The translations under genes and the position numbers were made by a program. A stretch of 64,000 bases of DNA from Cristatella mucedo (Eukaryota > Bryozoa > Phylactolaemata > Cristatellidae): positions 3,847,001-3,911,000 of the forward strand of contig WPIO01000025.1 of the NCBI GenBank assembly GCA_009760855.2, given 5' to 3'. The notes below the pieces were generated by a model, which was given only the letters and a program-made list of their open reading frames with translations, made no database searches and was not told where the DNA came from. The stretch's first letter is position 1. Each line of letters begins with the position of its first letter. Positions 1-8,915 of the stretch are shown here, one piece after another.

Positions 1-780
1 AGTAACACCTCTTGTCGTCATTGTGTTAAGTATATCATTTGCACCTCCACTTATATTAGTCATAATAACATCCTCATCACTTCCACCAACACGAGTCATT
101 TCAAGTGTAAAAGGAATATAATGAAGATTTGTATTTATATCTACACAAAAACCAGAAATTCGTGATAGAGGAAGTGCAATACTAAAATTTCCAGCTTCAT
201 CAATAATATTATTCATAATACCTCCCCTATAGACGAACCCAATATTTGAAGTATTAGCTCCAGAAGCATTAGGGCTAGTGTATGAATTAGTTAAAGTCAA
301 ATCGTGTGTTGAATTTCCTTCATCTTTTTTCCAACCAGTAGCAAGACGTTCAGTTCTATTGTAATCATTTGGATAACATAGAAGCCCCATCAATGTTGAA
401 ACACTTCCAACTCCTTGTGTTAATGGAAGACTTTCAATTTCTTTAGTACTAAGTCTAACTCTCATACTATTAAACATCCAAGCACCTGCGTTACTGACAA
501 AAGCAACAGTAAGATTTCTATTTGGTGCTGCATAAACAGGTGGATTAGCAACAGCAGTTTGAACTTGAATTTGACCCTCAAGTAAAAGGTAAGCATCAGA
601 TAGAACATAACATGTTAGTTGTTCACCAGGCACGATGAATGTTACTAATTTAGAAGCAACACTATCAGTTTCATTTCCATTCTTTGGATAAAACTCTCTA
701 AATTGATAATCTATAAGTTTGTAATCAGGAAACTCAGGATCTCCAAGTTCAAGTATACTAACTATAGGTGCACTTGCCAT
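1..780 (-). CDS. Putative major capsid protein, N-terminal part (runs off left edge)
   Basis: The frame from ATG at 780 is open for all 260 codons to the window edge, with no stop or frameshift, unlike most neighbours. The product begins MASAPIVSILELGDPEF and contains the segments VTFIVPGEQLTCYVLSDAYL, an aromatic-rich MFNSMRVRL stretch and, near the edge, IALPLSRISGFCVDI followed by YIPFTLEMTR. That pattern (strand-rich N-terminus, then a PL-x-x-I-x-GFC-x-D block leading to a basic strand) resembles Polinton/adintovirus double-jelly-roll capsid proteins known from many invertebrate genomes. The identification rests on remembered family resemblance, so a penton or another capsid protein is possible. 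The ATG follows TATATAGAGAAGAA, the start-proximal motif seen at other genes of the element. Confidence 0.55.
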   Translation of the reverse strand, partial: MASAPIVSILELGDPEFPDYKLIDYQFREFYPKNGNETDSVASKLVTFIVPGEQLTCYVLSDAYLLLEGQIQVQTAVANPPVYAAPNRNLTVAFVSNAGAWMFNSMRVRLSTKEIESLPLTQGVGSVSTLMGLLCYPNDYNRTERLATGWKKDEGNSTHDLTLTNSYTSPNASGANTSNIGFVYRGGIMNNIIDEAGNFSIALPLSRISGFCVDINTNLHYIPFTLEMTRVGGSDEDVIMTNISGGANDILNTMTTRGVT

Positions 781-806
781 TTCTTCTCTATATAAAAAAC
801 TAAAAA

Positions 807-1398
807 TTATTTTCTACTTTGAATATATAAACCAGCACCTATCTTTTTCCTCATATTACCACCATAACCATCAGCTCTAACACAAGGAACAACAGCTTTA
901 GTACTAATTACTTTCTCTATTTCTTTATATGCTTTAGGGTCATTCTCTGTAAGAGTCTCTGAATAGTCTTCTACGTTTTGTTCTTCAGTCTTAGCTTTTC
1001 AATTTTTTTTCGATTTTGTATTGACATTCTCAAACATAATTTTTTTAATTCAAGATCCATCTCTTTCATTTTTCCATCATCATCTTCATCTTTTCTTTTT
1101 TCCCAAGCTCATATTCAAGTTCTTTCTTTCTTCTTTCTTCTACAAGTTTGTCATCCATTTCTCTACGTCTAATAGCATACTCTTGATCTAGCTTGTCATT
1201 CTTTGTTTGTAGTTCAGTAAGTTTTCTTGCTTGATGCATATCAATACCTTTACTAGCAATAGCCATACCAGTACTAGTTAATCCAGTTACCAATGGCGCT
1301 ACTTTTTTAACACCGTCAATTACTTTATCAAGCAACCCATGTCCGCGATATTTTACTCCATATGCTCTACCGTGACCAATTCTTTCATAACTACCCAT
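807..1398 (-). pseudogene. Unknown basic coiled-coil protein of the Polinton, broken
   Basis: An ORF of 110 codons starts at 1398 (MGSYERIGHGRAYGVKYRGHG) and continues into a highly charged, probably coiled-coil stretch rich in K, E, R and M (about residues 55-110). The frame is lost near 1066. Coding-like sequence resumes in another frame down to a stop at 807-809, with one in-frame TGA, and ends in the basic, glycine-rich tail RKKIGAGLYIQSRK. The start is preceded by an AATATAATAGAGCA motif. It lies just upstream of the capsid-like gene on the same strand. A Gly/Arg-rich N-terminus with a coil would fit a minor virion or DNA-packaging protein, but that is inference; no family is recognised. 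Confidence 0.5.
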
Positions 1399-1432
1399 TG
1401 CTCTATTATATTATATTATATTGCTCTATCTA

Positions 1433-2330
1433 TTACTTTGAAATTTCTATTGTCGCAACTACATCAGTAATAATATTTACAGGATTTCCGTTTTGATCTG
1501 TTAAACTTATTTTAAATGAACTTATTGAATCTATATCACCACGTGTTGGTAAGTGGTATAGTATATTAAAAATATGAAGCTCAAATCGATCACCAGGATT
1601 AATTTCATCAATATCAATAACATATAGATGTAAATTGTTCTAAAAATCTTTTTATTTTTTCTACATAATCTAAATGGATCAACTAAATCACAATCTACAC
1701 TAACCCATCGAACTCCTTTATTATCTGGTAATACCATTTTATTCCATGCTTTGTAGATGCCAGAGAAGTACATTGCTTTTTCTATTGCCTCATAAGGATT
1801 TCCATCGACAAGACTACTATCAAATGTTCCTTGTTGATTTGAATTAAAACCTAAACTATCTCCAATCGAATTTAAAGCACCAGCAACACTACCAAGTATA
1901 ACAACCTAATCACCAACTACTTGCATTAATATTCTATCATCTGTATCAACACTAAATTTTATTCCTGTACTATTTCTTTTTGTTGTATCATAAAAACCAC
2001 TATTTGTAGAAGTCGTCCTCATTTCATTTTGTGATACAATAGTCTTTGGTTGAGGTTCTGATATGCTTTCTTTAGAGCGGCAATGATTTTATTTGAATCA
2101 AAATAACCAGAAGCAATTGCAATATACGTATTAGTCAAATCAGTCATTCTCCATCTAAACCAAAGTTTATCATTTACATCTTTATCAAAATTTGATATAA
2201 CTTTATTAGTATATGTAAACTCTACTCTGCGTAAACCAATTTTATTATAACCTGAATCAGATCCAAGCATAATTGGTGGCACCAATGTTTTTGTCTCAGA
2301 ACTGCTAGTCCCAGATAATCTTATTGACAT
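1433..2330 (-). pseudogene. Putative minor capsid/virion protein, multiply frameshifted
   Basis: Starts at 2330 with MSIRLSGTSSSETKTLVPP directly after TATAGAAAAATG. The first 103 codons are strand-rich and contain LWFRWRMTDLTNTYIAIASGY. Coding-like sequence then continues in shifted frames (a piece with NSTGIKFSVDTDDRILM, a piece with YFSGIYKAWNKMVLP at 1531-1773, and a final piece ending VVATIEISK) to a stop at 1433-1435, giving a total length near 300 residues. Several indels and at least one in-frame stop break it. The size, beta-rich character and position beside the capsid-like gene fit a Polinton minor capsid (penton-like) protein, but no diagnostic motif is visible. Confidence 0.45.
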
Positions 2331-2339
2331 TTTTCTATA

Positions 2340-2994
2340 TTAAAGTTTGAGAATTTCTATAACAACTGTAATTTGCTGAGAACTAAAATCTGATAATTTT
2401 ATATTCTGATCAGTAACATTAATCACTATATCAGAGATAGAATCACTAGCTACATTATGATATTCAATAGTGTTTGGTTCATGAACCATTTGTTCCCATG
2501 GAGGTGCACTGTAAGCGAAGCTTCTTAATACTTGTGTTTCATTTCCATTTATAAAACGTGTTCCACTAGCAACCATATTACAATTTACAAGTATAAGATT
2601 TAAATCATAAACAAAAACTTCATTTTCAGATATAATCTTTGTGTTTGGTGTAAAAATAACAGGAGTAATATCAGGATACATTTTAGTAAAGTCAGTACTT
2701 GAAAGAGTTGTATAAGCATCGGCAGTAAAACCAAGAACAGTAGAAGTACTAGATTTATTCGCAAGAAATGTCCAAACAACTGGTATTTTAATCCAAGAAT
2801 TAGCAGTAGCAGTATCAACACCCAATTCAAGTGTATCTATTGTTGCACCTGATTGTGTAATAGAAGTATTAATAATATCAACAATACCAATATTTACATC
2901 ATCTGATACTGCAGTATATATTCCAGGTCTTACTGTTACTGGCTGTTCTGATCCACCTGATATTCTATAAACAAAAGTATTGTTAGTATTTTTT
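2340..2994 (-). CDS. Unknown strand-rich virion-type protein of the Polinton
   Basis: An open frame of about 210 codons reads from near 2994 to the stop at 2340. Only the part from 2825 begins with ATG; the frame is open upstream through FVYRISGGSEQPVTVRPGIY, so the true start is probably at an altered codon in the A-rich stretch near 2990. The product is rich in T, S, V and I with alternating hydrophobic residues and ends FSSQQITVVIEILKL. It lies only nine bases upstream of the 2330 gene on the same strand and may belong to the same late capsid cluster. No family recognised. Confidence 0.5.
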
Positions 2995-3200
2995 TATATT
3001 TCTAATGAAATTAGTACCAACAAACTTCTTAAAACAAATCTTAAATTTCTTGCCTTTTAATAAAATCGGTGTTATTAACACGAGTTCTAATAGTATTGGT
3101 ATTTCAAGTTATATTGAAAACGTATCTTTCTTTACTTGCTTGACTACTTTTTCTAATACTTTCAAAACTCCTAAATATATCGTTAACACTTTTTAACAAA
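2995..3200. other. Short unexplained stretch between two minus-strand gene blocks
   Basis: No convincing coding frame. On the minus strand it continues in AT-rich sequence from the 3201 stop; the plus-strand ORF here looks like a shadow. Confidence 0.4.
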
Positions 3201-4229
3201 TTACTCATATAATATGTATAAAAGATTGTTTATTTTTGCAACATAAGACTTTGGAGCTTTTCGAGATCTAGCAAGATAATCAATTGCAGAACTTATATAA
3301 CTTAATACACCTCTATTACCTGCAGCAAGTTCACGAAGCCATAAATCAATCATATCAAATACTTCTTTTTCACTACTTACAATTAATGGAATTAATTCTA
3401 GTCCTTTACCAACAGGATTAAAATTAATATAACTATAAATCAATATTATACAGGTTTTCTTGAATGCATAGCTCGTAATTCTGAAAGAAGAAATAAAGCA
3501 TCAGAATCAAATGGCTCTTTATTCACTACTTTCATATTTACTATAATATTTCTTAAATTAGTAGATACTGAACCTTTACTTTTAATTTTATCTAGAAGAT
3601 ATTGTTTCTTTTTTTTAGAGTATCTGTTCCAGATTGAACAACTGGTAGAGCTTCTTGAACAACTGGAACAGTCGGTAGAGCTTCTTGAACAACAGGTAGA
3701 GTTTCAATTACTTTTGCTTTTTTGACTCTTTTCCTAGGTCTCTTTCCAGTTAAAGGATTAACAATAAGATGCTCTGCAATTTCTTTTTGAAGTGAATCAA
3801 TTGCTTGTCTCACTTCTGGATTAGCAGCATGTGTCTTTGCTTGATTTGCAATATTTACTGCTTTTGTAGGATTACCACTTGCAATATCATCAAATCCTTT
3901 TCTTACTATATTAGAAATATCTACAGGTGCTTTTTGTTCTAATATTTTTTTCATTTGTTCTTTCTGATCCATTTGAATTGCAAGTGCATGCCTAACTTTT
4001 CTTAGTTTATCAATAACAACATCACCTGAATTATGATTTCTCTAATGCACGTTCATTAAATTCATGTTCTACTCTATCTCTTGATTGCATTTCTGCCTCA
4101 ATTCTTTGTATCTCTTGACTATTATCAAGAATAGTAGCAACACGTAACTCTTCTAAATTAGTAAGTTTATTTTCTAGATCTAATGCTTCTTAAACACTTC
4201 CTCTGTAAGGTTTGTTTTTACTTGCGTAT
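3201..4229 (-). pseudogene. Unknown Polinton protein with coiled coil and Pro/Val-Gln repeats, broken
   Basis: Coding-like sequence starts at an ATG near 4229 (MIKYTQVKTNLTEE), after AATATAGGGAAAATAATA. It continues through a charged probable coiled coil and then a 126-codon open piece (3592-3972) with VPVVQEALP-type repeats before a basic patch (GKRPRKRVKKAK). Reading then crosses an indel in a run of eight A residues near 3612. Further frames end at a stop at 3446-3448, and a 79-codon piece (3201-3443) ending SYVAKINNLLYILYE seems to continue it. At least three frameshifts are present. The basic patch and coil suggest a DNA-binding or core protein, but I cannot place it in a family; two adjacent genes rather than one is also possible. 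Confidence 0.45.
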
Positions 4230-4257
4230 ATTTTATCATTTATTATTTTCCCTATAT

Positions 4258-4927
4258 TCAATTAGAAATAGTTATTAACTGTTTACCTGTATCATCTACA
4301 GACCAAAATATTCCTTCTGATTCTGTTTTGGTTAGATCAATAACACAGTATCCAAATCTATTTCTAGTACAAGAATTAACCCATTCTTTAAACTGTCTCT
4401 TATCTATGTCACCAACATATGATTTATGAATATACTCAGTATCAGAACTATTTTGTTTAAATATTATAATCATTTTTTATATTATTTCTTATTTATCCTC
4501 TAGGAATTTTAGTAAATCCTTGAGCAAGATAGAATATGTTCAATTCTTTATGTCTACCTCTAGTAAAATAATCCAAGATTTTCGATTGATCTTCAGTCAT
4601 CAAATCATCTAGTACAACAACATTCTTACAGTTCTTATAAGAATCAATATCTGGCATACTATAAATTCCATTAACCCAAGCATAAGCAAGTTTATCGTTA
4701 GTCATTGGCATAAGACCTTTATATAATTTCTTATCTAAACTTGAAGCAATGATTGTACATGTATCATAATTGAGCATTCCATAAAATATCCAATTCATTA
4801 CTGACTGTGATTTACCTGATCCACTTGGTCCAAGAACTAATGTTCTAATAGGTACTTTAGGCAATGGCTCTCTATGTCCAGTATCTTCATCTTGTCCAAA
4901 ATTAAAAGCTCTAACTCTTGGCGACAT
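4258..4927 (-). pseudogene. A32-like DNA-packaging ATPase (FtsK/HerA superfamily), one stop and one frameshift
   Basis: ATG at 4927 follows TATAATATAGAAAA. Residues about 30-42 carry the P-loop VLGPSGSGKS and about 100-108 the Walker B strand KNVVVLDDLM; the strand NIFYLAQGF follows, as in Polinton and adintovirus packaging ATPases. An in-frame TAA falls at about 4493 right after this strand. The C-terminal part resumes one frame over at 4473 (IIIFKQNSSDTEYIH, then FGYCVIDLTKTESEGIFW), which matches the usual tail of the family, giving a total near 220 residues as expected. Role in living relatives: ATP-driven genome packaging into capsids. It is divergently arranged with the zinc-ribbon gene, with only 21 bases between the starts. 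Confidence 0.85.
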
Positions 4928-4948
4928 TTTTCTATATTATAATAGATA

Positions 4949-5415
4949 TGGAAATTTATTGTTTGAAGTGTAAAAAACAAAATGATACAATTCATGAAGA
5001 ATATGTTGAAGTAGATAGCACAAAAGGAATGAGAGGAATGCTTAAAAGTTATTTGCACTATTTGTAATAGTAAGAAATCAAAGTTTGTCAAACTAAGAAG
5101 TGTTGGTGAAGGTGTACTAGCTCATGGAAGAAATCATGGACTTGGAATGGAAGGTGAAGGTGTACTAGCTCATGGAAGGAAAGAAGGAAACATGGAGCAG
5201 GTGTATTAGCACATGGAAGAAAACATGGAACAGGTGTACTAGCTCATGGAAGGAAACACGGACTTGGAATGGAAGGTGAAGGTGTATTAGCTCATGGAAG
5301 GAATCGTGGAACAGGTGTGCTAGCTCAAGGAAGAAAACATGGTTCTTCTGTAGAAGATAAACAACAAATACTTGCAGAACTTAAAAAGACTATTGACAAA
5401 CTAACAAATAAATAA
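4949..5415 (+). pseudogene. Zinc-ribbon protein (DUF5679-like) with GVLAHGRKHG tandem-repeat tail, frameshifted
   Basis: Starts MEIYCLKCKKQNDTIHEEYV; after one frameshift near 5045 it continues ICTICNSKKSKFVKL. The two CxxC pairs and the KKSxFVK ending match the small C4 zinc-ribbon proteins seen in Polintons and large DNA viruses (DUF5679-like). The ribbon then runs into six copies of a repeat of about ten residues, GVLAHGRKHG, joined by GLGMEGE or T linkers. A second frameshift lies at about 5190. The tail ends with a short charged helix (DKQQILAELKKTIDKLTNK) and a stop at 5413. The repeat tail is not a known part of this family. The start is shared with a compact divergent promoter region. 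Confidence 0.7.
5111..5333 (+). repeat. Six imperfect coding repeats, core GGTGTACTAGCTCATGGAAG
   Basis: Copies begin near 5111, 5159, 5200, 5232, 5281 and 5313, with spacings of about 48, 41, 32, 49 and 32 bases. They encode GVLAHGRKHG-type units inside the zinc-ribbon gene. Confidence 0.9.
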
Positions 5416-5792
5416 AATCAACACCGCTAACAGATCTAGAAATAAATGGTTGTGTAAAAGAATTAGATATAAAGAACTTTAGATGAGTATTTGCAAGAGA
5501 TGAACTAACAAAACCACTAGATAGTGAACGTCTTATTTGTAATACAGGAGAATAAGATAGAGCAATATATCACTGGGTAGCACTTAAAAAAGAAGGTAAA
5601 CAGTGTTTTTACTTTGATTCATTCGGTGCTCCACCAATGCCAGAAGTAATACATTATTTTGGTGTAATACCAAGCTTTCAGACATTTATGCTGCAAGAAT
5701 ACAATCAAACAGATTGCGGGAGAAGATGCCTAGTCTTTTTAAAATTAATGCAAGAAACAGATTTTGGATCGACAATGGATTTATTAATTTAA
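5416..5792 (+). pseudogene. Adenovirus-type (Ulp1/adenain-like) cysteine protease, two in-frame stops
   Basis: One frame reads through from 5416 to the stop at 5790-5792, broken by TGA at 5484-5486 and TAA at 5552-5554. Family marks are IKNFR followed by VFARDEL near the N-terminus, the catalytic His in YHWVALKKEG, the acidic residue in YFDSFGAPPMPE, and the Cys in QTDCGRRCLVFLK. Length (about 125 residues) is on the short side of Polinton PRO proteins. In live relatives it matures capsid proteins. The normal start is not obvious; the frame begins immediately after the zinc-ribbon stop, so ATG may have been lost. Confidence 0.85.
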
Positions 5793-5821
5793 TTTAAAAA
5801 ATTTCTTTTCCTTGTATAGAA

Positions 5822-6159
5822 ATGAATAATAAAAAATTCTTAGTACTCGAAAATTCTTCTGTTGTCATTCCCAAAGGATGAAACTTGAATACAGTGGATA
5901 TGATATGTCTAGTCGTTCAACTATTGGTATAAGAATCGCATTTGGTACTAAACCAAGTATATTCTTTGATCAAAAGAACAAACAAATGAAATTCAGTATT
6001 ACTGCTGAAGTAATTCAAAAACTTGGTAATGACTTTACTGTTACTGGTATTCTTGATGGTGGATATGTAACTAAAGATACTTATAATTCAGAAGAAAGAC
6101 TTAATATTAGATTAAAGCTAGATCAAGTTAAAGTTTATAATGTTGTTAAACGAGGTTAA
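5822..6159 (+). pseudogene. Unknown Polinton protein (about 110 aa), one frameshift
   Basis: ATG at 5822 sits directly after TGTATAGAA, the element's start motif. The first 19 codons (MNNKKFLVLENSSVVIPKG) end at a TGA that overlaps an ATGA, and coding-like sequence continues in the next frame to 6159 with GYDMSSRSTIGIRIAFG, IFFDQKNKQMKFSITAEVI and LDGGYVTKDTYNSEERL. The alternation of short strands suggests a small beta domain. No family recognised. It follows the protease on the same strand. Confidence 0.5.
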
Positions 6160-6231
6160 TTCAATCCTGTTGAGTATTAGATATATAAAAAATAAACAAA
6201 AATATATAAAACAACAAACAAAAAACAAAAA

Positions 6232-7055
6232 TTAGATTAGTTTTAATTTTTTTATCTTTATTCTAGTAATATCTAACATCCTATCTACAATGCTACGAGT
6301 ATAATTCTTTATTTTATTCAAACTTGCAGGATTACTTACTTTATCTCTTAAGAAACCAGTAGCAAATGAATCATTCAACATGCCACCAATGCCAAGTCCT
6401 AAATTTGCTTTTGCCATTATTACAGCTGCAACAGTTTTTGCATCTTCTCTGACATATGATGGTTGGCGAGGATCTAATGCAATCATAGCAGCACTCTCTG
6501 CAAGTACAAGATCAGATAAATTTCTTATTTTAGTTTTTGCGGTTCAGGCATATTACTTGTCTCTGTGTAATCATTATCATGGATTAAAGCCCGAGCATCC
6601 AAATCATTGACTCCTGTGTAAGATTCATTCATTCTTTGAGTGAAATTTGTTCCTGGGCCGACATATGAGTATCGTCCAAAAGTATATATGAAAATCGTCC
6701 AAGGAATTTTGTATTATTGAATGATCCACCAGGAACATTTTCTGATTGAGCTCCACTAGGACGTTTCATATGCATTTCACAATTGCCAGTAAGTTTATTA
6801 ATAAGATTGACTATACCAGAACCTTGTCTTCTATTTGCTTTTAGTTGCTTCAATGAAAGATTCAATTGCAGTCCAATACCTTTTGCTTTACACTTTTCTA
6901 TTTTATTAAGTTGAGTATTAGTAAGAAGAATTGGAACAGTACCAGAAAGATCTTCATGTTTCAATCTTATAGAAATAGATTCTTTAGAACTGTGAATTTG
7001 TTTTAGTTGATGATCAGATAGTGCAAGTTTTACTTCTTGATATGTATTTGTATAT
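6232..7055 (-). pseudogene. Minor virion protein with parvovirus VP1-like phospholipase A2 domain, frameshifted
   Basis: Coding-like sequence runs from about 7055 to the stop at 6232 in three frames. The middle section (about 6545-6690) encodes a Ca-binding loop YSYVGPGTNF and then the catalytic helix LDARALIHDNDYTE. YxGPGxN plus HDxxY is the signature of the secreted-type PLA2 of parvoviral VP1, also found in Polinton/adintovirus minor capsid proteins. N-terminal part: LSGTVPILLTNTQLNKIEK and a basic LKANRRQGSGIVNLINKL. C-terminal part: AVIMAKANLGLGIGGML, as usual downstream of this domain. In relatives it breaches endosomal membranes during entry. Frameshifts lie near 6690 and 6535. A partial duplication of about 24 bases sits at the first break (see findings). 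Confidence 0.75.
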
Positions 7056-7129
7056 ATAATACATTATTTTGAATACTTACAAATCAATATTATAGAAAAT
7101 TTCCTTGGACGATATTTCTGCTTTTAGAG

Positions 7130-7613
7130 ATAGTTTTAGAATTATTAGATTACAATGCATTAACAGAGAAGTTTATCTGGAGGGTTGATAGAGATGGAAG
7201 TACAAGAGCATTTAGTGAAGCAGGAACTACATATAATGGATATAGAGTTATTAGTATTTATGGAAAACTATTCAAAGGACTTCGTTTGACCTGGCTAATT
7301 TGTAAACATGAAATGTCTATCTTTCAAATCGATCACATCAAATGGAATAAATTAGATAATAGAATTAGTAATTTAAGACTTGCTACACATTCTGAAAACA
7401 TGAGAAATAAGCCAAAACGAGAAGATCTATCATCTGATTTTATCGGAGTTGTTTTGATGAAAGAACAAACATTTTAAAGCATACATTCGAATAGATGGAG
7501 ATAAAAAGCATCTTGGATATTTTGACAATCAAGAAGATGCTGCAACTGCTCATGATATAATGGCAATCCATCATAACATTGAATTTGCACGACTAAACTT
7601 TTTTATAATGTAA
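7130..7613 (+). pseudogene. HNH endonuclease with C-terminal AP2 DNA-binding domain, one frameshift
   Basis: The open frame includes LELLDYNALTEKFIWRVD, then the HNH core IDHIKWNKLDNRISNLRLAT and SENMRNK (7327-7405). After a frameshift near 7470 it continues AYIRIDGDKKHLGYFDNQED, then ATAHDIMAIHHN and FARLNFF, the AP2/ERF-type module. HNH followed by AP2 is the layout of free-standing homing endonucleases of phages and large DNA viruses. The start codon is uncertain: an ATA at 7130-7132 stands where ATG would be expected. It lies on the plus strand between two minus-strand virion genes, so it looks like an inserted cargo gene. Confidence 0.75.
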
Positions 7614-7647
7614 CAGAAGATAATAAACTTGTTAGATATTCTGATTA

Positions 7648-8330
7648 TTAATTCTTGCATCTGCGTTTTAACTCATCTCTTAGTTTAATCATCTCATCAT
7701 AAATTTCTTTTTGACTTGCTCCTCTAGAAAACAGATTTGCTGCAAGCTCGCAGACTCGGGTTTATAGTCGCACTCCTTTTTACCACCGCCTATTGTACTA
7801 CTCTCTATTTTCTTAATACTATTTTTTAGTTCTGGAGAATATGACACACCTCCACTGTCTACAAGTTTTTTTCCTTGGTTAATGTAATTCAATCTATTAG
7901 TTACTTCTGAATTTTGTACTTTTCCACTAAGATCAATATCAATACCCTTATCTAATAATTCTATCATATTATGAATATCAGTAATAGCATTCTTTAGTTT
8001 CTCACTCTGAAGTGATAAAGCATTCATTCTTTGCTCATGAGTGTTCATAGGTGGAGCTTTAGAAGTGAACAGTGTTTCATCTATTATCTTTTTTATTAGA
8101 CCAGCAACAGTAACTGCAATTGAAACTCCAAAACCAACTGCTCCTATTACACTTGCTATGATTGCAGGAATAGCAGGAATAAATCCTCCTCTCATTTCAA
8201 GAAAGTTCTTTTTCCATGCTATAGGATCTAACTGTTCAGCAGACCATGACACATCCTCACCAAACATTTCAATTAAAAATTTACTTGGATCTAAATACTA
8301 ATCACTATTCGACTTTTCTGCTTCTAATAA
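7648..8330 (-). pseudogene. Unknown Polinton virion protein with hydrophobic segment, broken
   Basis: A 192-codon ORF (7689-8267) contains EMRGGFIPAIPAIIASVIG and VGFGVSIAVTVAGLIKKII (about residues 28-66), a Gly/Ala/Ile-rich membrane-type segment, then a helical region. Upstream codons (YLDPSKFLIE) are open but lie past an in-frame stop at about 8300. Near 7750 the frame shifts, and a new frame with LFSRGASQKEIYDEMIKLRD runs to a stop at 7648-7650. GGFIP-type hydrophobic proteins occur among Polinton minor capsid or membrane-active proteins, but the assignment is inference. It may be the second half of the gene that starts at 8903. Confidence 0.5.
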
Positions 8331-8334
8331 TATT

Positions 8335-8903
8335 TCATTGATATAATAACCCACCTCTATAGATGCCACCATTTTTTTGCAATCCCTCTTTTTTCTCTGT
8401 CATTGTCTTCCAAAACACTTGTCCATATTTTCCAGAACTAATATCATGCCGAGCTGGGTTGGTCCAGCGGTTAAGGTGCTCGCCCCGACTAAGGTCTGCC
8501 TGAGGTCGTGGGCTCGAGCCCTGAGGCATATGTGAAGCGCCTGAATAGAGATTTAGTTCTCTTGGGCGCTATACAAATGAATTATATATATTTATATATA
8601 TATATCTACAATTTCTTTAATAAACAAACCAAGATTGACTATTCCTGTTACTCCAGAAAGAAAACCTCCAAGAGCTTAAGTAAAATCTCCAATCACTTTA
8701 AACGATTGTAATAATTTAGGAACTATATTTGCTATCTTGTCTAATGCTTGTGATGAAAGTTTCATTGCAATCTTTGATGCTATTCTTGTAATTGTTTTAG
8801 ATCCCACTTCAGTTGCAGTTATTATTCCTGATACTACGTCTTTAGTTGTACTAACTCCTTCTTGTATATCTTCAGCAACTCCTTTACCTTTTTTAGTCTT
8901 CAT
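8335..8903 (-). pseudogene. Unknown Polinton protein, split by a SINE
   Basis: ATG at 8903 (MKTKKGKGVAEDIQEGVSTT) shares a 12-base intergenic gap with the divergent fibre gene at 8916. The N-terminal 75 codons form a basic lead followed by an amphipathic helical stretch (SGIITATEVGSKTITRIAS). The SINE at 8448-8605 then interrupts the gene, and the other side continues with GKYGQVFWKTMTEKKEGLQK and NGGIYRGGLLYQ. No family recognised. It could form one protein with the 7648-8330 region. Confidence 0.45.
8448..8605 (+). mobile_element. tRNA-derived SINE, family A (inserted in Polinton gene)
   Basis: The head has an A-box-like TGGTCCAGCGGTTAAGGTGC and a B-box-like GTGGGCTCGAGCC. The tail is AGCGCCTGAATAGAG...TTCTCTTGGGCGCT, followed by TACAAATGAATTATATA. 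The tail stem-loop matches the 3' end of the main LINE. The target duplication is unclear because the flank is TA-rich. Confidence 0.85.
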
Positions 8904-8915
8904 ATATTATAAGTA

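Noticed and set aside
6232..7055. Endogenous parvovirus
   Set aside because: The PLA2 domain is VP1-like, but no parvovirus NS1 helicase or VP2 sequence is present and the gene is embedded among Polinton genes.
8448..8605. tRNA gene
   Set aside because: A- and B-box-like blocks are present, but the cloverleaf is poor and the same unit with a LINE-like tail recurs at several sites; it is a SINE. The same holds for the other family A and B copies.
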